Source of the DNA: Candidatus Sumerlaeota bacterium
GTDB lineage: Bacteria > Sumerlaeota > Sumerlaeia > JADFCT01
Assembly: GCA_017161665.1 (NCBI GenBank)
Contig: JADFCT010000100.1
Coordinates: forward strand, 1 to 10,477
Length of the DNA stretch: 10,477 nucleotides
Direction of reading: 5' to 3'
Shown: in pieces, positions 1 through 5,412 of the stretch
Layout of the letters: every line of letters starts with the position of its first letter
Position numbering within the stretch: the stretch's first letter is position 1
Notes under the pieces: generated by a model
What the model was told of the DNA's origin: nothing
The model's database searches: none
The model's input: only the letters and a program-made list of their open reading frames with translations
Program-made: the position numbers and the translations under genes

Positions 1-1040
1 GCCACACACAGTTCAGCCCCCAGAAAGACAATGGACCAGCTGATCTGAAGCCACAGCAGAAACAACGGCAAAGCGGCAAAACTGCCATAGATCGGGCTTT
101 GCTGCGCCACACTCACCTGGAATTCCATATAGGCGACCTGAGCGATTTGAAAAATAACCGCCGCGATAAACCCGCTCCAGACTGCAGGCTTGAACGCGGT
201 TCGGGCGTTGGGGATCAGCAAATACATAAAGGTGAACAACACCCAGATCGGCAGGCACATGGCAATTCGCAAAAGCAACCCCGCCGCCGGGATCGACTCA
301 AGCAACGACCGCAGCCCCATCTCATTGGTCAGCAAACGGCCCATATACAGATTCAAACTGCTGGTCGCAGCAATCAGAGGCGGCGCCACGGCCGAAAGCG
401 CCAGATAGTCCGTGAACTTGCGCAGATACGTACGGCCGCGCGACACACCCCACAAGTCATTAAACGATCGCTCCAGCCCGTCCAGGGCTTTAAAAATACT
501 CCACAACAGGATAATAATACCCACCCCGGCAATGAGATTCCCCGAGGCGCCCTCCAAAACATCTTTGGCCTGATCGATAAAACTGTCGATCACACTTTCC
601 AGATTGACGGCGCTCGTGGTCCCCGCGTCGGTGTCCATCAAGGCAACCGTTCCGGACGTCAAGGTATCCGAGGTGGGCGAATCGGAAAAAACCAATGCAT
701 CCGGTGGGGACGGCGCCGGGAGGGCCTCCGGAATCGCTTGGGCCAGCATCCCCTTTTCCGAAAAGAAGTCCCGTAACTGCTGGGTCAGGGCCTCGTCGAA
801 ACCAAAGCCCTTGGCCACTCCAAATGAAATGGCCAGCAGTGGAATTACCGAAAAAAGAACATAGATGGTCAACACCGCCGCGCGTTCAAAGCATCGGTTC
901 TTGTGATATTCGGACAGCGCCAACACCACGACGCGAATCTGACGATACACGAACCGCCGCAGCCCCGTATAGTCTTCCACCGGCGTTCGCCAGATTTCAT
1001 CCGATACAAATCGAAGCCACCGCTTCCAACAACGACTCAT
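1..1040 (-). CDS. YihY/BrkB family (UPF0761) inner-membrane protein, 3' end beyond the window
   Basis: The reverse strand is open from an ATG at 1040 to the window edge, giving 346 codons without a stop. Family hallmarks seen: a short cytoplasmic N-terminus, then RAAVLTIYVLFSVIPLLAI (53-71) as the first membrane helix. Next come a helix at 169-184, LERSFNDLWGV (189-199), helices near 212-226 and 258-277, IPNAR (276-280), YGSFAALPLFLLW (318-330) and the terminal helix with ISWSIVFLGAEL (333-344). These match the YihY/BrkB family, once called ribonuclease BN in error; its biochemical role is unsettled. An in-frame TAG lies two codons upstream, so ATG 1040 is the first possible start, preceded by a GAGGGA-like ribosome site. 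Odd: residues about 100-148, in the loop between helices 1 and 2, form a Pro/Ser/Thr/Asp-rich stretch that I do not expect in this family. Only the extreme C-terminus is missing. The family call is secure; the function is not. Confidence 0.9.
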   Translation of the reverse strand, partial: MSRCWKRWLRFVSDEIWRTPVEDYTGLRRFVYRQIRVVVLALSEYHKNRCFERAAVLTIYVLFSVIPLLAISFGVAKGFGFDEALTQQLRDFFSEKGMLAQAIPEALPAPSPPDALVFSDSPTSDTLTSGTVALMDTDAGTTSAVNLESVIDSFIDQAKDVLEGASGNLIAGVGIIILLWSIFKALDGLERSFNDLWGVSRGRTYLRKFTDYLALSAVAPPLIAATSSLNLYMGRLLTNEMGLRSLLESIPAAGLLLRIAMCLPIWVLFTFMYLLIPNARTAFKPAVWSGFIAAVIFQIAQVAYMEFQVSVAQQSPIYGSFAALPLFLLWLQISWSIVFLGAELCV

Positions 1041-1100
1041 TGCCTATCGTCCCTCTTTAACGGTTCACGGTTTCTTTCTCAAAGCCCTGCGATAACTGAA

Positions 1101-1128
1101 AGTATCCGCCCGCACTAAAACAGGTCAA
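1101..1128 (-). promoter_or_regulatory. Candidate sigma-70-type promoter of the YihY-like gene
   Basis: On the minus strand, TTGACC (1128-1123, 5 of 6 to the -35 consensus) is followed after 16 bp by GATACT (1106-1101, 4 of 6 to the -10 consensus). Transcription would start near 1094, giving a 5' leader of about 54 nt before the ATG at 1040. The call rests only on consensus matching. Housekeeping consensus can differ in these phyla, so it is tentative. Confidence 0.35.
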
Positions 1129-1327
1129 GCCGGAAAACGGCCTTGAGGGAAACCACGAAACATTCATGGCATGGCAGGAACAAATCAGAAACACGTCCAG
1201 CGTGTCTGGAACAACGCGCCAAGTCGGCTGGATAGACCTGCCATGCAAACCCGATTCCATCCATTTCTCGTTCATTCGTTCGGCAAAACCCATTCCCCCT
1301 CGGCTCTTGTCAGGCGTCCCCCTTGCC

Positions 1328-1357
1328 TTGACTTACCCACCGGATTCTCCGCATACT
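1328..1357 (+). promoter_or_regulatory. Candidate sigma-70-type promoter of the small PLDc_N-like gene
   Basis: TTGACT (1328-1333, 5 of 6) is followed after 18 bp by CATACT (1352-1357, 4 of 6). The predicted transcription start near 1364 leaves a leader of about 32 nt before the ATG at 1396. The placement agrees with the short form of the downstream gene. It argues against the in-frame upstream ATG at 1171, which would lie outside this transcript. Confidence 0.45.
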
Positions 1358-1395
1358 TTCACCCGCGACAAGACCGCGCCGGAAATGGCTCGAAT

Positions 1396-1656
1396 ATGTT
1401 CTATCTGTTTTCAATGATGTTCAGCGCGCTTTGGTATTTTATCCTGACGGTTCTGAATCTTTTTTGGATTTGGATGATCGTCGATTGCTTCAAGCAGGAC
1501 CCGGCCCGGGAAAACGTCAAGCTCCTTTGGCTCCTGGCCGTTATCCTGGGATGGTGGCCGGGGGCGCTGCTGTATTATTATGTTCGCCGAAAACCACGCG
1601 TCACTCGGGAACAAATGCAACTGGCCGAGCCTGTGGAATATCGGCAAATTCGTTAA
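1396..1656 (+). CDS. Small two-helix membrane protein of PLDc_N type (86 aa)
   Basis: The product is 86 residues with two hydrophobic segments, about 3-27 and 43-61. The acidic-cysteine motif IVDCFKQD (28-35) lies between them, and YYYVRRKPR follows the second. This hairpin, with a Trp/Asp/Cys turn and a basic exit, matches the PLDc_N domain. That domain is the membrane anchor at the N-terminus of cardiolipin synthases and also occurs as small stand-alone proteins of unknown role. No HKD phospholipase motif follows, so it is not a catalytic enzyme. The frame is open upstream to an ATG at 1171, but the extra 75 residues are polar and look non-coding. The start at 1396 begins at the first membrane helix and lies just downstream of a good promoter; its Shine-Dalgarno match (GGAA at 1381-1384) is weak. 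A terminator overlaps the last codons, so the gene appears monocistronic. Confidence 0.75.
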   Translation: MFYLFSMMFSALWYFILTVLNLFWIWMIVDCFKQDPARENVKLLWLLAVILGWWPGALLYYYVRRKPRVTREQMQLAEPVEYRQIR

Positions 1657-1687
1657 AGATCTCCCAATCTTTCACGAAATTCTTTTT
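1649..1687 (+). terminator. Rho-independent terminator of the small PLDc_N-like gene
   Basis: An inverted repeat pairs 1649-1653 (TTCGT) with 1674-1678 (ACGAA) and 1655-1660 (AAAGAT) with 1667-1672 (ATCTTT). One mismatch separates the two arms and the loop CTCCCA has 6 nt. The T-rich run TTCTTTTT (1680-1687) follows immediately. The stem is AT-rich for an intrinsic terminator, but hairpin plus T-tract directly at the stop codon (1654-1656) is the expected arrangement. It should insulate the downstream operon from this gene. Confidence 0.65.
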
Positions 1688-1720
1688 CGGGCCACACACA
1701 GGCACACAAATATATGGGAA

Positions 1721-1790
1721 AAGCCTTGGAGGCTTGAAACGATCCCGTGATTGCCCGAGGGTGTGGAGGCGCCGGGATCACACCGCCTCG
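1721..1790 (+). promoter_or_regulatory. Inverted-repeat-rich leader upstream of the 627-aa gene
   Basis: Three foldable elements are seen. AAGCCT/AGGCTT (1721-1726 with 1730-1735) is a tight hairpin with a 3-nt loop. GATCCCG/CGGGATC (1741-1747 with 1773-1779) is a 7-bp arm pair. The third is an 11-bp hairpin in which 1756-1759 pairs with 1787-1790 and 1760-1766 with 1778-1784 (one G-U), leaving a 2-nt bulge. The second and third cross each other and cannot fully form together. The region lies between the terminator at 1649-1687 and the ATG at 1876. I could not match it to a known riboswitch class, and no strong promoter is evident in the interval. Short inverted repeats arise by chance in GC-rich DNA, so this is a weak call. 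Confidence 0.3.
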
Positions 1791-1875
1791 CTTTCTGAGT
1801 TCATCAAGAGGTTCTGTTATATCCGAATGACGCATTTCATTCAAGTTATCGAGGAAAATCACGGGCTTCCAGGCA

Positions 1876-3759
1876 ATGAAAAACACTCCTCTCCACATTG
1901 GCGGCATCACATTGATCCCCTCGACATGGGGGCGGGTGACGTTTGCCGAAGAAGTCCGACGCCGCTGTTTCGCGGAACAACCGGCGGCCTTGGCCGTGGA
2001 ACTGCCCGCGTCCATGAACCGCTGGATTCAAAGCGGAATCGGCCGATTGCCGGAAATCACGGCCGTCTGTTACAGCGATCCCACCAAAGGCTCCGACGCC
2101 ATTCGACACCTCACGATCGATCCGTGTGACGCCATGATTGAGGGACTCCGGTTGGGACGCGAGTTTGACTTACCCTCTTTTTTCGTGGATATGGGCGAAA
2201 CCGGATTGCGGGATGTCCATATTCCGTTGCCATGTGACTTTGTCGCCGATCAGGCGGGATACGAAGCCTACTGCCGCCGAGTCTGGCCGTTCCTGGTTGC
2301 CCGGATTGCCCGACAGAAGGAAGCCGGCGCGCGCAAACGCATGGCTCGAGCGCTACGCGCGCTCCAACGGGAATATGGAACGATTCTGTGGATTGGAAGT
2401 TTCACCGCATGGCCCGGCCTCGTCCGAGCCCTTCGAGAGCCTCACGACGAGTCGGACGATATGGACTCCGGACTGGATCTGAATCGACTCCAATCCCGCA
2501 ATCCACGCAAGGATTCCGTGCTGGTTCGGGCCCTGCCGGACTCCCTTGCCCATTGCCTGACGGAAATCCCGTATTTAGTTTACCTGTATGAATGCGCCCG
2601 GGAAAGTGAACAACTGAACGCCCCCGGAGGATTCGCCAAACTGGAGGCCATTCGGACTATTTACCTGGAGGCGGAAAAGGAATATCAACACCGCCACAAG
2701 GAAATCGTCAATCTGACACAGTGGCGCATTCTGATGCAATATACGCGCAACCTCATGCTCCTAACCGAGCGGTATCGTCCCGATTTATACACCATCGCCA
2801 TGGCCGCCAACGGCTGTGTGGACGGCGACTATGGTTACGAAACGTATGCGCTGGCCGCGTCCTACCCTTACCAGGAACTGAATAGCGGCCTGCCCGAGGT
2901 GGATTTCGGTTCACGGGAAACAGCAGAGGGCAATGGTCCCAGACGGATTCATCCCCACTGGGCGCCGCCGCCCTCGGAAGAACGGCAGATTCGATTCAAA
3001 CGCCGTCCCTCACATCGGATGCAGGAAATCTGGAAGCAATTCTGGGATCCAAACCTGAGCAAGGGCATCTGTTCCTGGCCGCCAGAGGATGAGCGCCAGG
3101 AAGGATTCATGCGGTATATCCGACAACGGGCGCTCCAGATCATGAGTGAAGACCGCACACGCGTGGAAGAGTTCACCCATAGTTTTCTGGACGGGCTGGA
3201 TGTGCGTGAAACCATGCGCAATTGGCACACCGGCAAAATCTACGTCCGCGAAACACCCATGCCCACGGGCCAGGTGGGACCTGTCGTCCTCATATTCCGG
3301 GACGAAACCATTGACTGGAATTATTCCTGGCGCGAAGCCCTTTACGCCGAACACGAGAATGAATCGGATATCGCTTTCTATGCGGATCCACTGGGAGAAC
3401 ACGTCGTGGGACCGGGGATTTGTTATACCCATTTCAACGGAATTATGTCGGTATATCCCGCCAACCAAATTCTCAACCCCTGGGTGGACCCGGCGCTGAG
3501 TCAGTATGAGTGGTGCGCCGACGTCCTGTTGGGGGCGGCGATCATGTACTCGGAATATCGCAATGTCGCGTATGTGGCCCACACCCCTCCCACGGCGCAG
3601 ATGACGGCCCTGGCCCGCCAGTTCGAGCGCCATATCATTTACATGCCCCTGGCCATGTTTGCAAAGAAGGCGTTGAAGAAGGTCCGGCGGTTCCATATTC
3701 TGGATGGGAAGCATGTGCGGCAATTTGCTTCCGAGTTTATTGACGATTCTTTATCATGA
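1876..3759 (+). CDS. Large protein with TraB/DUF5682-like N-terminal layout, possible MoxR partner (627 aa)
   Basis: I cannot assign a named family with confidence. Residues 5-44 read as strand, helix FAEEVRRRCFAEQ (23-35), then strand AALAVELP (37-44). RLPEITAVCY (57-66) follows, then a helix and strand at 82-106 ending in FFVDMG. This order parallels the TraB/PrgY and DUF5682 type of domain, where a buried acidic residue ends the first core strand (here E42) and an acidic residue follows a later one (D105). The histidine usually found near the N-terminus of those domains is not seen here (PSTWG, 15-19). The middle (about 140-300) is helical. The C-terminal part (about 465-622) has motifs such as VGPGICYTHFNG (511-522), HTPPTAQ (569-575) and FHILDGKHVR (606-615), suggesting a second globular domain. 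No signal peptide or membrane segment is seen, so a cytoplasmic location is likely. ATG 1876 is the first start after an in-frame TGA at 1828; its ribosome site is weak. The MoxR ATPase gene follows after 40 bp. Confidence 0.75.
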   Translation: MKNTPLHIGGITLIPSTWGRVTFAEEVRRRCFAEQPAALAVELPASMNRWIQSGIGRLPEITAVCYSDPTKGSDAIRHLTIDPCDAMIEGLRLGREFDLPSFFVDMGETGLRDVHIPLPCDFVADQAGYEAYCRRVWPFLVARIARQKEAGARKRMARALRALQREYGTILWIGSFTAWPGLVRALREPHDESDDMDSGLDLNRLQSRNPRKDSVLVRALPDSLAHCLTEIPYLVYLYECARESEQLNAPGGFAKLEAIRTIYLEAEKEYQHRHKEIVNLTQWRILMQYTRNLMLLTERYRPDLYTIAMAANGCVDGDYGYETYALAASYPYQELNSGLPEVDFGSRETAEGNGPRRIHPHWAPPPSEERQIRFKRRPSHRMQEIWKQFWDPNLSKGICSWPPEDERQEGFMRYIRQRALQIMSEDRTRVEEFTHSFLDGLDVRETMRNWHTGKIYVRETPMPTGQVGPVVLIFRDETIDWNYSWREALYAEHENESDIAFYADPLGEHVVGPGICYTHFNGIMSVYPANQILNPWVDPALSQYEWCADVLLGAAIMYSEYRNVAYVAHTPPTAQMTALARQFERHIIYMPLAMFAKKALKKVRRFHILDGKHVRQFASEFIDDSLS

Positions 3760-3799
3760 TTTCCAATCCCCACGGATCGGGGATACCGGGACACACAAC

Positions 3800-4732
3800 A
3801 TGAGCGATTTTAGCGCCAAACTGGCAGACAATATCCGACGGGTTATCCTGGGAAAAGACGAGGCCATCGATCTCCTGATCTGCGCCCTGCTGTCGCAGGG
3901 ACATCTATTGATCGAAGACGTGCCGGGCGTTGGGAAAACCTACTTGGCTCGCGCGCTGGCCCGATCGCTGGACATTGATTTCAAGCGCGTGCAGTTCACA
4001 CCGGACCTGCTGCCCACCGACATTACCGGTGTTTCAATCTATAACCGAAAAAACGACGCCTTTGAGTTTCGCCCCGGCCCCGTCTTCACCAGCGTGCTGT
4101 TGGCCGACGAACTCAACCGAGCCACCCCCCGAACGCAATCCGCCCTCTTGGAATGTATGGGCGAACGCCAGGTCAGCGCCGACGGCACGACCTATGATCT
4201 GGCCGCGCCGTTTTTCGTCATCGCCACCCAAAACCCGCTGGAGCAACAGGGGGTTTACAATCTGCCCGAAGCCCAACTCGACCGGTTTATGGCCAAATGC
4301 AGCCTGGGCTATCCGGAACCGGCCATTGAAGCCCGGATTCTGGAGGCGCAACGGGAGCGGCATCCGATCGAGTCCCTCCAACCAGTCGCCACACGGGATG
4401 AATTGCTGGCGGCTCAGGAGGCCGTCAAAGAGGTTTATATGGCTCGCGAACTGACGGACTACATTGTGCGGCTCATCAACGCCACCCGCGACCACGATGA
4501 CCTGCAACTGGGCGCGGGTCCGCGCGCCTCGCTGGCCCTCTTTCGCCTGAGCCAGGCGCGCGCGTGGCTGGAGGGACGGGACTATGTGATCCCGGACATC
4601 ATTAAAGCCATGGCGCCACCGGCCCTGCGGCACCGTGTGATTCTGAAGCCCCAGTCCCGACTGGCTGGACGCACAGCCGATGAAGTCATCGAAGAAGTCA
4701 TGCGACGCGTAGCGCCCCCGGTGGAACAATAG
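3800..4732 (+). CDS. MoxR-family AAA+ ATPase (310 aa)
   Basis: This is a complete MoxR-type AAA+ ATPase of normal length. Walker A is GVGKT (43-47) within EDVPGVGKT. The presumed pore/substrate region is FTPDLLPTDITG (66-77), and Walker B is VLLADELNR (99-107). Sensor 1 is ATQNP (142-146), the LDRF of the arginine-finger region is at 160-163, and sensor 2 is GPRASLAL (240-247). A helical lid completes the C-terminus. MoxR ATPases act as chaperones that remodel or assemble partners, classically proteins with von Willebrand A or DUF58 domains. Neither partner is encoded here. The gene instead follows the 627-aa protein by 40 bp and precedes trpF by 14 bp. The frame is open back to an ATG at 3704 inside the upstream gene. 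I chose 3800 because MSDFSAKLADNIRRVILGKDE is a usual MoxR N-terminus; only a weak GGGA (3788-3791) precedes it. The family is secure; the substrate is unknown. Confidence 0.93.
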   Translation: MSDFSAKLADNIRRVILGKDEAIDLLICALLSQGHLLIEDVPGVGKTYLARALARSLDIDFKRVQFTPDLLPTDITGVSIYNRKNDAFEFRPGPVFTSVLLADELNRATPRTQSALLECMGERQVSADGTTYDLAAPFFVIATQNPLEQQGVYNLPEAQLDRFMAKCSLGYPEPAIEARILEAQRERHPIESLQPVATRDELLAAQEAVKEVYMARELTDYIVRLINATRDHDDLQLGAGPRASLALFRLSQARAWLEGRDYVIPDIIKAMAPPALRHRVILKPQSRLAGRTADEVIEEVMRRVAPPVEQ

Positions 4733-4735
4733 GAG
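4731..4735 (+). promoter_or_regulatory. Ribosome binding site that favours the upstream trpF start
   Basis: AGGAG overlaps the end of the MoxR-gene stop codon and lies 11 nt before ATG 4747. The internal alternative ATG at 4768 would give the more conventional N-terminus MKSIIKICGIT but has only a weak GAAAAG in front. The spacing to 4747 is a little long, so the start remains slightly uncertain. Confidence 0.5.
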
Positions 4736-4746
4736 CCTGTGACGAT

Positions 4747-5412
4747 ATGGGCGAAACGCTGAAAAGCATGAAATCCATCATCAAAATCTGTGGCATCACC
4801 CACGCGGCGGATGCGGCTGTGGCCGTTGAAGCCGGCGCGGATTGCCTGGGATTTATTTTTTATCCCAAAAGTCCACGCCATGTCACGCCAGCGGCAGCGC
4901 GAACGATTATCGCCGCCGCCCGGGAAATAAACGCCGCCATTCAAGCCACCGGTGTTTTCGTCAACGAATCACTTGAAGAGATGTTGACGATCGCCGAACT
5001 GGTGAGGCTGAATATCATTCAATTGCACGGACGCGAGCCAGGAACGATGGCGGCGCCCCTCCGCGAACACGGCTACGGCGTCTTCAAAGCGTTTCATATC
5101 TCCGACGCCAAATCCGTTGCGGCCTTTGACGACTACGATGTGGATGGGTACCTGTGCGACACGCCCGGTCTGGGCGAATGGGGCGGAACGGGACGGGCGT
5201 TCGATCACCGTCTGCTTGCCGACCGAGCGGAACGATTCCCTGTGATTCTGGCCGGCGGACTGACAGCGGAAACGGTGGCCGAAGCGATTCGGCGGGTTCG
5301 CCCATGGGGAGTGGATGTCGCCTCAGGCGTCGAAGCCGAACCGGGGCGTAAGGACCATGCGAAAGTGCGCGCATTCATTCAGGCCGCCCGCCGGGGATTT
5401 GAATCACAATGA
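4747..5412 (+). CDS. trpF: Phosphoribosylanthranilate isomerase (TrpF, 221 aa)
   Basis: TrpF catalyses the Amadori rearrangement of N-(5-phosphoribosyl)anthranilate to 1-(o-carboxyphenylamino)-1-deoxyribulose-5-phosphate, the third step from chorismate to tryptophan, in the cytoplasm. The (beta/alpha)8 barrel is complete. Landmarks are KICGIT (13-18) with the catalytic base Cys15, LGFIFYPKSPR (34-44), GVFVN (69-73), IQLHG (91-95), and CDTPG (137-141) with the catalytic acid Asp138. They continue with GGTGRAFD (146-153), the phosphate-binding ILAGGL (167-172), and GVDVASGVE (188-196). The conserved residues suggest an active enzyme. The gene lies 14 bp after the MoxR gene and its TGA overlaps the ATG of the next gene. 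No other trp genes are in the window. It looks like a dispersed biosynthetic gene carried in an unrelated transcription unit, or a sign that tryptophan genes are scattered in this genome. Confidence 0.96.
   Translation: MGETLKSMKSIIKICGITHAADAAVAVEAGADCLGFIFYPKSPRHVTPAAARTIIAAAREINAAIQATGVFVNESLEEMLTIAELVRLNIIQLHGREPGTMAAPLREHGYGVFKAFHISDAKSVAAFDDYDVDGYLCDTPGLGEWGGTGRAFDHRLLADRAERFPVILAGGLTAETVAEAIRRVRPWGVDVASGVEAEPGRKDHAKVRAFIQAARRGFESQ

Larger units (their letters stand above)
1041..1395. other. Divergent intergenic region between the YihY-like and PLDc_N-like genes
   Basis: These 355 bp hold no convincing gene. Short open frames exist on both strands (for example 1057-1293 minus and 1166-1417 plus), but they lack ribosome sites and any recognisable domain. 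The region contains a candidate promoter for each flanking gene (1101-1128 minus, 1328-1357 plus). It also holds a pair of interleaved 5-bp inverted repeats at 1191-1210. No terminator is expected or seen, since both flanking genes are transcribed outwards. Confidence 0.6.

Noticed and set aside
1057..1293. 78-codon minus-strand open frame in the divergent intergenic region
   Set aside because: It has no recognisable motif or ribosome site, and it would overlap the candidate promoter of the YihY-like gene.
1171..1395. Upstream in-frame extension of the small PLDc_N-like gene (start at 1171)
   Set aside because: The added 75 residues show no domain and no ribosome site, and a good promoter lies inside the extension at 1328-1357. 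The protein has a sensible N-terminus at 1396.
1690..1700. 11-bp sequence GCCACACACAG repeated from positions 1-11
   Set aside because: A shared 11-mer is expected by chance in a window of this length. One copy is inside a coding region and the flanks do not match.
3010..3723. 237-codon minus-strand open frame opposite the 627-aa gene
   Set aside because: It is codon-aligned with the sense gene and explained by sense codon bias. No domain or initiation signal supports it.
3704..3799. Upstream in-frame extension of the MoxR gene into the preceding gene
   Set aside because: It would add 32 residues with no counterpart in MoxR proteins and would overlap the end of the 627-aa gene by 56 bp. The methionine at 3800 gives a usual family N-terminus.
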